A stretch of DNA of 33,886 nucleotides, from positions 1 to 33,886 of the forward strand of contig JAGORV010000001.1 in the NCBI GenBank assembly GCA_018062625.1, written 5' to 3'. Below are positions 24,661-31,998 of the stretch, one piece after another. How positions within the stretch are numbered: position 1 is the stretch's first letter; each line of letters begins with the position of its first letter. Position numbers and translations under genes: made by a program. Source of the DNA: Candidatus Woesebacteria bacterium (GTDB lineage Bacteria > Patescibacteriota > Microgenomatia > UBA10105 > UBA927). The notes below the pieces were generated by a model. That model was not told where the DNA came from, did no database searches, and worked only from the letters and a program-made list of their open reading frames with translations.

Positions 24661-25104
24661 ATGAATTTGAAATCGCTATCTATCATACTCTTGGTCGCAA
24701 TTTTGTTTGGAAGTATATGGTTCGTATATCGCGATAAACAGTCTGCACAAAAATCAGCAACAACAGAAATTAGTGAATTGGCAAGACCTACTCCGGACAT
24801 TTCACCTATCATAACCCCTGTTACAAACGGAGGGTCAGTGATAGCGTCTGAGATTTCGTTGACAATCTCATCCCCCGCAAATGGTGCAACAGTAACAACT
24901 GCTGTGGTTGTGGTTCGTGGAAAGACTAAACCCAACGCAGAGGTGTTTGTAAACGATGAGTCTACTGTTGCAGATGGTAGTGGTAACTTTTCTGTCTCAT
25001 TGACCCTTGATGAAGGGGATAATCCTATAGTTGTGTCCGCAAATGATGAAGATGGGAATGTAGCGGAAAAAGAGTTTAACGTAAATTTTGACTCAGGGAA
25101 CTAA
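24661..25104 (+). CDS. exported protein with one Ig-like domain
   Basis: A 147-aa protein with an N-terminal hydrophobic segment (SIILLVAILFGSIWFVY), a Thr/Pro-rich linker, and a single bacterial Ig-like/FIXXXY-type domain. That domain reads ISLTISSPANGATVTTAVVVVRGKTKPNAEVFVNDESTVADGSGNFSVSLTLDEGDNPIVVSANDEDGNVAEKEFNV, shown here only as landmarks of the G-T-V and L-x-x-G-x-N-x-I pattern. The ATG at 24661 has AGGAG 5 nt upstream and is preferred to a GTG at 24646. It is probably a surface protein with the membrane segment as anchor. It lies in the sigma-factor operon. Confidence 0.75.
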   Translation: MNLKSLSIILLVAILFGSIWFVYRDKQSAQKSATTEISELARPTPDISPIITPVTNGGSVIASEISLTISSPANGATVTTAVVVVRGKTKPNAEVFVNDESTVADGSGNFSVSLTLDEGDNPIVVSANDEDGNVAEKEFNVNFDSGN

Positions 25105-25138
25105 ATAGTACGGGTAAATCCAAATAGTTGCGAAGGGA

Positions 25139-25166
25139 TGAAACTTATTTCCTATCTTGCGCGTAC
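25139..25166 (+). promoter_or_regulatory. possible ECF-type promoter
   Basis: GAAAC (25140-25144), 17 nt, CGTACT (25162-25167) upstream of the DUF5666-like gene resembles the GAAC/CGTC shape of many ECF promoters. A single occurrence with no second site makes this weak. Confidence 0.25.
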
Positions 25167-25190
25167 TACATATAAGAAAGGATTTATATT

Positions 25191-25970
25191 ATGAAAAATA
25201 TATACATGACAAGAATCGTTATTGCTTCAATATTCGCGTTATCCATCGCATCACCTGCTTATGCAATAGATTTTGGAAATGTGAAAGAGCGCATTGAAGA
25301 TCGTATGGAAGATAGACAAGAGAAGAGAGAAGAGCGAAAAGATGAGCGCAAAGAAGCAACGAAGCCGGGCTTACTCAATCGCTTATTTAATCGTGGAAAC
25401 CGCGTAACTATAGTAAATGGAAAAGTGACGATTATAGCTGGTACAACTCTTACCGTCGAAAAAGATGGAAAATCATTTACCGTGAATACCGATACAAACA
25501 CGGAATTTCGTAGAAAATTTTGGGGAAAGTCTGCATTGGATGAATTCGCCGTAGGCAATATGGTCAATGTCATAGGCCATTGGACAGACGATGCTCATAC
25601 ATCTGTTTTGGCCAAGCAAGTGCGAAATCTTTCGATCCAAAAGAGGTTTGGTATATTCTTTGGAGTCGTAAAGTCACTGAGTACCAATGGTTGGGTCATG
25701 AGTACAATTAGTGATAAACGAGCAGAACAAACTGTGACCGTATCTTCTACAACGAAGTTCACCAATCGTAAAGAAGAAACTATCTCACAATCTGACGTGA
25801 AGGTTGGAGCCCGAGTACGAGTTCGAGGGCTTTGGGATAGCTCAGCAAACACAGTAACAGAAGTCACTGCAGTCAAAGATTTTAGTCTACCGATAAAAGT
25901 CACGACAACGGTAACACCTACCGTGACAGTCGCAGCAACTACAACAGTAGCGCCAACCGCTACTCCATAA
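25191..25970 (+). CDS. secreted DUF5666-like protein
   Basis: A 259-aa protein with a classical signal peptide (MTRIVIASIFALSIASPAYA, cleavage likely after AYA). A highly charged helix of Glu/Arg/Lys repeats (VKERIEDRMEDRQEKREERK) follows. Then come two related beta-rich modules (GKVTIIAGTTLTVEKDGKSFTVNTDTNTEF and FGVVKSLSTNGWVMST..TVTVSSTTKF), each ending in a VGxxVxVxGxW line, which resemble DUF5666 OB-like repeats. A Thr/Val/Pro-rich tail ends the protein. AAAGGA lies upstream of the ATG. It is the last gene before a strong terminator. Function unknown; it is probably a cell-surface or periplasmic protein controlled by the upstream sigma factor. Confidence 0.72.
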   Translation: MKNIYMTRIVIASIFALSIASPAYAIDFGNVKERIEDRMEDRQEKREERKDERKEATKPGLLNRLFNRGNRVTIVNGKVTIIAGTTLTVEKDGKSFTVNTDTNTEFRRKFWGKSALDEFAVGNMVNVIGHWTDDAHTSVLAKQVRNLSIQKRFGIFFGVVKSLSTNGWVMSTISDKRAEQTVTVSSTTKFTNRKEETISQSDVKVGARVRVRGLWDSSANTVTEVTAVKDFSLPIKVTTTVTPTVTVAATTTVAPTATP

Positions 25971-25990
25971 AAGATAATGAGAGTATAAAA

Positions 25991-26019
25991 TAAAAACCCC
26001 TCTGCCGAGGGGTTTTTTT
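25991..26019 (+). terminator. terminator of the sigma-factor operon
   Basis: CCCCTC (25997-26002) pairs with GAGGGG (26007-26012) around a 4-nt loop, followed by seven T and preceded by AAAAA. The mutY -10 begins 3 bp after the T-run. Confidence 0.9.
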
Positions 26020-26027
26020 GGTAGAAT
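26019..26027 (+). promoter_or_regulatory. mutY extended -10, leaderless
   Basis: TGG TAGAAT (26019-26027) is followed by 7 nt and the ATG at 26035. It starts on the last T of the preceding terminator. Confidence 0.65.
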
Positions 26028-26034
26028 GAGCGCT

Positions 26035-26862
26035 ATGAAGATATCTGCAGCCAAAATAAAATCTTTTCAGAATATGATTTTTTTGTGGTGGAAGCAAAAT
26101 CGTCGAAATCTTCCGTGGCGCAAAACAAATGATCCATATAGGATTCTCATTTCTGAAGTTATGTTGCAGCAGACTCAAGTATCTCGAGTGTTATCTAAAT
26201 ATGAAGAGTTTTTGTATTTTTTTCCCGATGTGTATGCGCTTGCTCGTGCTACCCCTGCTAAGGTGTTACGGATATGGCGGGGTATGGGCTACAACCGACG
26301 AGCGTTGTACTTGAAAAAAACTGCTGAAGAAGTAGTGAACACCTATAGTGGATATTTTCCAGAAAGTGAGTCAGAACTACTTAAATTGAGTGGAGTGGGG
26401 AAATATACTGCTCGAGCAATTATGGTGTTCGCAAATCGTGCACAGGTCTCTATGATCGACACCAACATACGACAAATTATTGTTCATTATTTCTTTAATG
26501 GGTTTCCACAAAAGGAAAAAGCTGTGGAGGCGGTCGCAGATCAACTCGTGCCGCGAGATAAATCATGGGAATGGCATCAAGCGCTCATGGATTATGGAGC
26601 ATTGGAATTAAAAAACGTCATAGATACTACAAAGAAAGTGAAAAAAAGCGTTGCGGTGCCGTTCAAAGAGTCCAATAGATATTTTCGAGGCCGAGTTATA
26701 GATGCGTTACGGCAAAAATCTTGGGAAGAAAAAAAACTGATTGCTTACACAAGTGACTATTACAAAAAATCGCCATCGTTTGTGAAGAAAATTATCGATG
26801 GATTGCTGAAAGACGGACTTTTGGAGAGATCCAAGAAATTACTGCAGCTCCCCTTATCCTAA
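26035..26862 (+). CDS. MutY-like A/G-specific adenine glycosylase without Fe-S cluster
   Basis: A 275-aa HhH-GPD DNA glycosylase. NLPWRKTNDPYRILISEVMLQQTQVSRV carries the catalytic Glu of MutY (EVMLQQT). LSGVGKYTARAIMVFA is the helix-hairpin-helix, and SMIDTNIRQI has the conserved Asp. The C-x6-C-x2-C-x5-C motif expected after ALMDYGAL is absent (ALELKNVIDTTKKV follows), so no [4Fe-4S] cluster is predicted. The C-terminal NUDIX-like 8-oxoG domain is also missing; instead a short winged-helix-like end follows (YFRGRVIDALRQKSWEEKKL). It would excise A opposite 8-oxoG. The in-frame ATG at 26026 lies inside the -10 box and is rejected. Confidence 0.85.
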   Translation: MKISAAKIKSFQNMIFLWWKQNRRNLPWRKTNDPYRILISEVMLQQTQVSRVLSKYEEFLYFFPDVYALARATPAKVLRIWRGMGYNRRALYLKKTAEEVVNTYSGYFPESESELLKLSGVGKYTARAIMVFANRAQVSMIDTNIRQIIVHYFFNGFPQKEKAVEAVADQLVPRDKSWEWHQALMDYGALELKNVIDTTKKVKKSVAVPFKESNRYFRGRVIDALRQKSWEEKKLIAYTSDYYKKSPSFVKKIIDGLLKDGLLERSKKLLQLPLS

Positions 26863-26863
26863 A

Positions 26864-27340
26864 TTACGCGACGGAGACAATGGTGTATGAGATGGTTCGT
26901 TCTGGAGCGCGTACCTCCACAGTGTCACCGGCAATTTTTCCGATCATTGCTTTCCCAAGTGGTGATATATGAGAGATTGTGTGATTCATAGGATCTGACT
27001 CGTACCCGCCGACTATAGTATATTCCGATTCTTTGTCGCCAATTTTTACTTTTACGAGGCTGCCGATCTGTACGGATCTGCTTCCATGAGATGAAACGAT
27101 GATAGCAAGCTTTAATAACCGAGTAGCACGACGCAAGCGAGCATCCAAAAATGATAGAGCTGCGCGTGATGCTTTGTAATATCCATTCTCAGACAAATCT
27201 CCCATTTCGCGAGATTTGCGTAAATTTTCGACAGCCACGGGTCGATCGGCGACTAGTTTGGCGTGTTCAATAACTAGTTTGTCGTAACCATCTTGGGTGA
27301 AAGGGATACGTGGTTCTTTTTTTATATAGTATTTTTTCAT
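26864..27340 (-). CDS. greA: transcription elongation factor GreA/GreB family
   Basis: A 158-aa protein with the two GreA parts. The N-terminal coiled coil contains RKSREMGDLSENGYYKASRAALSFLDARLRRA, where the loop acids of GDLSEN (Asp and Glu) that act in transcript cleavage are conserved. The C-terminal FKBP-like domain has VQIGSLVKVKIGDKESEYTIVGGYESDP and ISPLGKAMIGKIAGDTVEV. It rescues backtracked RNA polymerase. The length matches the family. Its ATG overlaps the obg stop by ATGA, so it is translationally coupled to obg. It converges with mutY with 1 bp between stops. Confidence 0.93.
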   Translation of the reverse strand: MKKYYIKKEPRIPFTQDGYDKLVIEHAKLVADRPVAVENLRKSREMGDLSENGYYKASRAALSFLDARLRRATRLLKLAIIVSSHGSRSVQIGSLVKVKIGDKESEYTIVGGYESDPMNHTISHISPLGKAMIGKIAGDTVEVRAPERTISYTIVSVA

Positions 27341-28311
27341 TCGTGATATTCGGCCAACAGTTGCAGAACTTGAGCTTTGAGTAGGTCTATATGTTCTGGT
27401 TGATAGATAGAACAGGTAAACACGGTCTTACCCAATTTAGTAAAAAGTTTTTTGGCTTTTTCAACTACCTTAGGTTCAGCTAAGTCTACTTTGTTTAATA
27501 CGATGTATTCTGGTTTTGCCAAGAGTGCTGCATCAAACGCTTTAAATTCTTTGCGAATAGTATTGTAGTCTTCTTTGAGATGCTCACTTGTGACATCGAT
27601 ACAATGTAAAAGTATTTTTGTTTTTTCTATGTGTCGTAAAAATTCGACTCCGAGACCTTTACCGCGGGATGCGCCTTCTATAAGTCCGGGAATATCTGCG
27701 ATAGGGTATACATCGAGCATGCCGATGGTCGGCTCAAGAGTGGTAAAAGGGTATGCACCGATTGTAGGAGTAGCGTTGGTTAGCGCGGTAAGCAAACTGC
27801 TTTTACCAGCATTAGGAAGGCCGATAAGACCCACGTCTGCGATCAGGGTGAGTTCTAGCCATAAATTTTTCACTTCTCCCAAGAATCCGAGTTCGCGGGT
27901 AGTTGGTGCCTGATTTACTGAAGATTTATACGTCACGTTACCTCGACCACCACGTCCACCTTTTGCAATCAGGATGGGTTCTGTGGTTTCTCCAATTTCT
28001 ATAACCGATTTATCGTCGAGATTAGTGATACGGGTCCCCCAAGGCACGAGAATAATAGTGTCTGGGGCTTTTTTGCCATTCATCTGCTGTCTAGCACCGT
28101 TTCCACCACTTTCGGCGATGATTTTCTTTTTGAAACGAAATTCGCGAAGATCAGTGAGGTTGTGAGAGCCTTGGAAGAAGATATTTCCTCCATTACCTCC
28201 GTTACCACCATCCGGGCCACCACGTGCGGTCTGCCCGTCACTACGGAACGTCGCAGCACCATTTCCACCGCTTCCTGCGCGCACTACAAGCTTGATATTG
28301 TCTACTAACAT
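27337..28311 (-). CDS. obg: GTPase Obg (CgtA)
   Basis: A 324-aa protein. The glycine-rich Obg fold starts MLVDNIKLVVRAGSGGNGAATFR and has several GGNGGNGG stretches and KGGRGGRGN. The G domain has GLPNAGKSSLL, PFTTLEPTIGMLD, IADIPGLIEGAS and NKVDL. The variable C-terminal OCT domain is missing, as in many short Obg proteins. Obg acts in 50S assembly and growth control. The frame is open 31 codons further up; the ATG at 28311 is chosen from the family start and because TGG TACAAT ends 6 nt upstream. Confidence 0.95.
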   Translation of the reverse strand: MLVDNIKLVVRAGSGGNGAATFRSDGQTARGGPDGGNGGNGGNIFFQGSHNLTDLREFRFKKKIIAESGGNGARQQMNGKKAPDTIILVPWGTRITNLDDKSVIEIGETTEPILIAKGGRGGRGNVTYKSSVNQAPTTRELGFLGEVKNLWLELTLIADVGLIGLPNAGKSSLLTALTNATPTIGAYPFTTLEPTIGMLDVYPIADIPGLIEGASRGKGLGVEFLRHIEKTKILLHCIDVTSEHLKEDYNTIRKEFKAFDAALLAKPEYIVLNKVDLAEPKVVEKAKKLFTKLGKTVFTCSIYQPEHIDLLKAQVLQLLAEYHE

Positions 28312-28317
28312 ACCCTG

Positions 28318-28326
28318 ATTGTACCA
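28318..28326 (-). promoter_or_regulatory. obg extended -10, leaderless
   Basis: TGG TACAAT (28326-28318) on -, then 6 nt, then the obg ATG at 28311. Confidence 0.65.
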
Positions 28327-28384
28327 TTTATGATGCGCTATCCGACGATTGAGGTTTAGGACTCGCAATTCTGAATGCGAAATG

Positions 28385-28390
28385 TATAAT
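28385..28390 (+). promoter_or_regulatory. malic enzyme -10, leaderless
   Basis: A perfect TATAAT is followed by 6 nt and the ATG at 28397. TG directly abuts it without the usual one-base gap. Confidence 0.6.
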
Positions 28391-28396
28391 TCCACT

Positions 28397-29590
28397 ATGG
28401 CCACACTCGATGAACGATCGTTGGAGTTTCACAAGAAGCATCAAGGGAAATTGGTGACGGGTTCGGTGGTTCCCATAAAAACTCGTGATGATTTGGCTTT
28501 GGTATATACGCCGGGAGTTGCCGCTGCGAGCATTGCTATATCGCGCGATCCCTCACTTTCGTATGATTACACTTGGCGAGGCCGAACGGTAGCGGTCATA
28601 TCTGATGGATCTGCAGTGTTGGGATTGGGCAATATTGGCCCAGAAGCGGCCCTTCCCGTGATGGAGGGAAAAGCATTATTGCTTAAAGAATTTGCTGGTG
28701 TTGATGCAGTGCCTCTCGTTATAAACACCCAAGATTCTGGGGAGATCATAAAATTTGTTACTCAAGTTGCTCCATCATTTGCTGGAATAAACTTAGAAGA
28801 CATAAGTGCGCCACGATGCTTTCAAATAGAAGAAGCCCTCCAGCATATTGGCATTCCAGTTTTTCATGATGATCAGCATGGGACTGCCATCGTTGTTGCA
28901 GCTGCGCTTCACAATGCCGCCAAAGTAGTAGGAAAGAAGTATGCGGATCTAAGAGTAGTTATAGTGGGTGCTGGGGCAGCGGGACTGGCTACGGCTAAGA
29001 TGTTGCTCGGACTCATGTGCGAAAGTGATCGTTGTGAGCTGATTGCGGGGGGCACAAGAGTAAGAGATGTTGTTGTAGTCGATAAACTGGGAGCCCTATA
29101 TTTAGGGCGTGCAGATCTCAATATTTATAAACAAGCAGTAGTGGGAGTTTCGAATGTAGAGCATAAAAAAGGTGATCTATCAGAAGTTATCCGAGGGGCA
29201 GATGTCGTAATTGGTGTGTCCGGTCCTAACAATATTTCAGCAGATCACATAAAATCTATGGCGCCCAAAGCCATAGTATTTGCTATGGCAAATCCAATTC
29301 CTGAGATTATGCCTGATATTGCAAAGGCTGCGGGTGCTGCGATTGTGGCGACAGGGCGAAGTGATTATCCTAATCAAATTAATAACGTATTGGCCTACCC
29401 AGGAATTTTTCGCGCGGTAATACAAGGGAGACTAAAAACAATTTCCCCTGAAATGAAGCAAGCTGTCTCTACGGCAATCGCAAATCTGATCATAAATCCA
29501 TCAGCAGAAAATATAATTCCAGATGCATTTTTTCCAAACCTTGCACAAAGGGTAGCGGAAGCGGTGTTATCCAAAGTTGTGTCAAAGTGA
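28397..29590 (+). CDS. NAD(P)-dependent malic enzyme
   Basis: A 397-aa protein of the short bacterial type (no phosphotransacetylase tail). ALVYTPGVAAAS carries the catalytic Tyr, PVMEGKALLLKEFAGVDAVPLV the catalytic Lys, and NLEDISAPRCF plus FHDDQHGTAIVVAAAL the metal-binding acids. VVIVGAGAAGLATAKMLLG is the dinucleotide fold, and AMANPIPEI lies near the C-terminus. It converts malate to pyruvate, CO2 and NAD(P)H in the cytoplasm. No other TCA or malate gene is in the window, so the malate source is not evident. The start is set by the family N-terminus (MATLDERSLEFHKKHQGK) and TATAAT 6 nt before it. Its stop overlaps the EamA gene by 9 bp, tail to tail. Confidence 0.93.
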   Translation: MATLDERSLEFHKKHQGKLVTGSVVPIKTRDDLALVYTPGVAAASIAISRDPSLSYDYTWRGRTVAVISDGSAVLGLGNIGPEAALPVMEGKALLLKEFAGVDAVPLVINTQDSGEIIKFVTQVAPSFAGINLEDISAPRCFQIEEALQHIGIPVFHDDQHGTAIVVAAALHNAAKVVGKKYADLRVVIVGAGAAGLATAKMLLGLMCESDRCELIAGGTRVRDVVVVDKLGALYLGRADLNIYKQAVVGVSNVEHKKGDLSEVIRGADVVIGVSGPNNISADHIKSMAPKAIVFAMANPIPEIMPDIAKAAGAAIVATGRSDYPNQINNVLAYPGIFRAVIQGRLKTISPEMKQAVSTAIANLIINPSAENIIPDAFFPNLAQRVAEAVLSKVVSK

Positions 29591-30427
29591 CACGAGGATT
29601 ACACCGACAGTCGTAAGGATAGCCCCAAGAATTTTTTTCCCAAGATGCTTTCTTTCGTTTAGGAAAATGCTGGAAAGTAATACGGTCACGATTATAGACG
29701 CACGAAAAATCGTACTCACTTGTCCCACAAGGGCTCCTAGTTGTAGTGAGTGATAAAACGCGATGGCACTTACTGCGTATAATGCACAGAATATCACAAG
29801 ATTTTTTTCGGCTGTTTTTACCGTTTTGATAACTAAAGGAATTTTTTTGTAATACCAAATCATCATGACTAGTGCGGTGCCAAATGCGCCAATAGGGATA
29901 AATGACGCAGCCTCAAAGGAGCGAATAATATGCGTATCAGATATAACTGCTAGTCCATAGCTACATGTTCCAGCAACAGCTAACCACATGCCTTTATTTA
30001 TCACGATGCCTTTTTTACTAAAGTTGATAACTATGACTGCAAAAAGTATAAGTAGTGCGCCCAGCAGTTGGGGGAGTGAAAGTGATTCATGGAGAAAAAT
30101 AAACGATGCAAGTATAGTTACTAAACTTCCCACGCCGTTTATGATGGTCATCTCGGACGCCTCGATAAGTTTGATTGCACGAAAAAAGAATACTGTGCCG
30201 GTAGCATACAGAATCATGCTAAAGAGAAAATATGGCGCGAGAGATATATCAGGAATATGGAAGCCTCGTATGAGTGCGTAGATAAAATACGCAACACCAG
30301 TAAGTATCTGAAACGTTACCGCCGAAGCCACTGCATCTGTTTTTTCCTCTCGCATTGCAATTTTTTGATAGAGGTTGGATACAGATCCTGCGAGTACACT
30401 CAATAGCGCGAAAAATAACCAATTCAT
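29582..30427 (-). CDS. EamA/DMT-family transporter
   Basis: A 281-aa protein with ten evenly spaced TM segments in two EamA repeats. Repeat 1 begins MNWLFFALLSVLAGSVSNLYQK and includes AIKLIEASEMTIINGVGSLVTILASFIFLHESLSLPQLLGALLI. Repeat 2 ends in QVSTIFRASIIVTVLLSSIFLNERKHLGKKILGAILTTVGVILV. The glutamate after the ninth TM (LNER, and LHES in repeat 1) is typical. Such permeases export amino acids, nucleosides or other metabolites; the substrate is not predictable. TGG TATAGT ends 7 nt before the ATG. Confidence 0.88.
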   Translation of the reverse strand: MNWLFFALLSVLAGSVSNLYQKIAMREEKTDAVASAVTFQILTGVAYFIYALIRGFHIPDISLAPYFLFSMILYATGTVFFFRAIKLIEASEMTIINGVGSLVTILASFIFLHESLSLPQLLGALLILFAVIVINFSKKGIVINKGMWLAVAGTCSYGLAVISDTHIIRSFEAASFIPIGAFGTALVMMIWYYKKIPLVIKTVKTAEKNLVIFCALYAVSAIAFYHSLQLGALVGQVSTIFRASIIVTVLLSSIFLNERKHLGKKILGAILTTVGVILVSL

Positions 30428-30434
30428 GTTTATT

Positions 30435-30443
30435 ACTATACCA
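30435..30443 (-). promoter_or_regulatory. EamA gene extended -10, leaderless
   Basis: TGG TATAGT (30443-30435) on -, then 7 nt, then the ATG at 30427. Confidence 0.6.
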
Positions 30444-30553
30444 CAGAGAATTTATTCTTTGATTAATTACATAAAAAAACTACGCGGGTAAATATTTCGC
30501 CTTTTCAAATTTCAGGTAAACATCAGGATTGGATACTACAATAAACAAACGAT

Positions 30554-30563
30554 AGGAGGTGAT
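30554..30563 (+). promoter_or_regulatory. full-length Shine-Dalgarno
   Basis: AGGAGGTGAT matches the canonical 10-nt anti-SD complement. It decides the start at 30571 and contrasts with the leaderless genes nearby. Confidence 0.8.
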
Positions 30564-30570
30564 ATATACA

Positions 30571-31053
30571 ATGAATTATAAAACAGTGACTTTAGGGATA
30601 CTCGCAGGGGGAGTGCTTATGAGTATGGTCGCAGTTCCAAAGGCAGAAGCAAGCTTTTGGCCAACGGATTTGATCACCAAGCTTACCTCACGTTTTCACC
30701 TAAACGAATCTGAAGTGAAATCAGTATTTTCTGATTTTCATGAGGAACGACAGGCAGAGCGTACAAAAGAGTTTTCAGATAAGCTAGGTAGCGCAGTGAA
30801 AGCAGGGACAATCACTGAAGCGCAGAAACAGCTGATTCTAAATAAACACAAAGAACAGCAAGAGCTTCGTGAAAAAGACATGGCAAGCTTTGCAAATCTT
30901 ACAAGAGAGGAAAGACGCGCGCAAATGCAAAAACATAAAGATGAAATGTTAGCATGGGCCAACGCCAACAATATCCCTACTAATCTCCTTCTTGGAGCAC
31001 GAGGTGGAATGGGTATGGGCAATGGAATGGGAAGAGGGTTTGGGCAAAAGTAA
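30571..31053 (+). CDS. small secreted helical protein with Gly/Met-rich tail
   Basis: A 160-aa protein with a signal peptide (LGILAGGVLMSMVAVPKAEA, cleavage after AEA likely). A charged helical domain follows (FHLNESEVKSVFSDFHEERQAERTKEFSDKL, TREERRAQMQKHKDEMLAWANANNIP), which looks like the DUF2680/CpxP-Spy-like class of short exported proteins. It ends in a glycine-methionine tail (GGMGMGNGMGRGFGQK) that could bind metal ions. The ATG at 30571 is fixed by AGGAGGTGAT (30554-30563), a full anti-Shine-Dalgarno complement, 7 nt upstream. An in-frame ATG at 30559 lies inside that site. It is monocistronic, ending at a terminator. Confidence 0.75.
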   Translation: MNYKTVTLGILAGGVLMSMVAVPKAEASFWPTDLITKLTSRFHLNESEVKSVFSDFHEERQAERTKEFSDKLGSAVKAGTITEAQKQLILNKHKEQQELREKDMASFANLTREERRAQMQKHKDEMLAWANANNIPTNLLLGARGGMGMGNGMGRGFGQK

Positions 31054-31066
31054 TTGAATGCGGATT

Positions 31067-31089
31067 ACTCCCTGTGCACGGGGAGTTTT
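31067..31089 (+). terminator. terminator of the secreted-protein gene
   Basis: ACTCCC (31067-31072) pairs with GGGAGT (31081-31086), followed by TTTT. Confidence 0.7.
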
Positions 31090-31116
31090 CTGCAGCTTAA
31101 GTTCATTAGCGAGTGA

Positions 31117-31296
31117 TTATTTTGGAGGCTCAGTATAACCCGCGTCTGGGCGTAGAGTAGGGAATACTTGGGTCCCTTGCGTTGATGTCGGCATATCTTC
31201 TGGGCGGAAATATGCGCCTCGTATAGCATTGCGAACCGCATAAAACAATATAGTCAGTAGTACGAGAACCAAAAATATCATAACGACTTTTTTCAT
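31117..31296 (-). CDS. 59-aa single-TM protein
   Basis: A 59-aa protein. Its N-terminal TM or signal segment (VVMIFLVLVLLTILFYAV) is followed by about 35 exported residues rich in Pro and Thr (FRPEDMPTSTQGTQVFPTLRPDAGYTEPPK). No family was recognised. Its ATG overlaps the stop of the upstream gene by ATGA, so the two are coupled. A longer frame to 31389 runs through that upstream gene and is rejected. Confidence 0.6.
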   Translation of the reverse strand: MKKVVMIFLVLVLLTILFYAVRNAIRGAYFRPEDMPTSTQGTQVFPTLRPDAGYTEPPK

Positions 31297-31559
31297 AGGG
31301 CTATTTTTCCTTTCATAACAGCAAGTTTGTTGCTGCTCATAGTTAATACAAGGGATATATATCCAAGATATAGTATCCCGCTGATGCAAGATTGTCCGAG
31401 ACTCGTTGGATGCGCAATAACCATGACAAGCCCGCTTGCGAGGGTCGCTACGGTTAGGAGTTGTGTAGTGCGTAGTTTGCTTTGAGTGGGCGAGAGGAGT
31501 GTGAGCAAAGAGGAGAGAACGCTTATGATCGCGACTGTGATGTGGATTACTAAAATCAT
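31293..31559 (-). CDS. 88-aa three-TM protein, unknown
   Basis: An 88-aa hydrophobic protein with three predicted TM segments (ILVIHITVAIISVLSSLLTLL, QLLTVATLASGLVMVIA, ISGILYLGYISLVLTM). It ends in a short basic tail. No family was recognised. The start at 31559 is supported by TGC TATTAT (31574-31566) with 6 nt between it and the ATG. The longer frame to 31778 crosses the divergent DUF2200 gene and is rejected. It is cotranscribed with the 59-aa protein. Confidence 0.6.
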   Translation of the reverse strand: MILVIHITVAIISVLSSLLTLLSPTQSKLRTTQLLTVATLASGLVMVIAHPTSLGQSCISGILYLGYISLVLTMSSNKLAVMKGKIAL

Positions 31560-31565
31560 ACTATA

Positions 31566-31574
31566 ATAATAGCA
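31566..31574 (-). promoter_or_regulatory. extended -10 of the three-TM gene, leaderless
   Basis: TGC TATTAT (31574-31566) on -, then 6 nt, then the ATG at 31559. Confidence 0.55.
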
Positions 31575-31631
31575 TGACGTCGTTATAATTCCAGAGAGCT
31601 TGCTTACAGTCATGATAAAATATTGAAGATT

Positions 31632-31991
31632 ATGAAAGATACGAATAATCATCGGGTTTACACTATGAGCGTTGCAAGAGTATACCCACTCTATATTACC
31701 AAGGCGGAGAAGAAAGGTCGCACCAAAGCAGAGGTCGATGAGATTATTTGTTGGTTGACTGGATATAGCCAGAAACAACTAGAGGCACAGCTGGAAAAAC
31801 AGACCAATTTTGAGAACTTCTTTGCGGATGCACCAAAACTAAATCCGCAACGCATGCTGGTGAAAGGTGTGATTTGCGGGGTGCGAGTCGAGGATATAAA
31901 GGAGCCGACCATGCGCGAGATTCGCTATTTAGATAAACTAGTAGACGAATTAGCCCATGGGAAAACGATGGAAAAGATTTTACGGAAATAA
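31632..31991 (+). CDS. DUF2200 protein
   Basis: A 119-aa soluble protein that matches DUF2200 almost end to end: [89 protein letters not shown]. The family is found in many Firmicutes, Bacteroidetes and Proteobacteria and has no established function. TGA TAAAAT (31613-31621) lies 10 nt before the ATG at 31632; a TTG three codons earlier (31623) is the other possible start. It converges on the regulator gene with 7 bp between stops. The close match to a non-CPR family may reflect transfer. Confidence 0.9.
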   Translation: MKDTNNHRVYTMSVARVYPLYITKAEKKGRTKAEVDEIICWLTGYSQKQLEAQLEKQTNFENFFADAPKLNPQRMLVKGVICGVRVEDIKEPTMREIRYLDKLVDELAHGKTMEKILRK

Positions 31992-31998
31992 TAAATTT

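Noticed and set aside
30480-30545. Second ECF-type promoter matching the one at 25139-25166
   Set aside because: GGGTAAAT and TACTACA occur in both regions, but the spacing between conserved blocks differs, so no shared promoter can be claimed.
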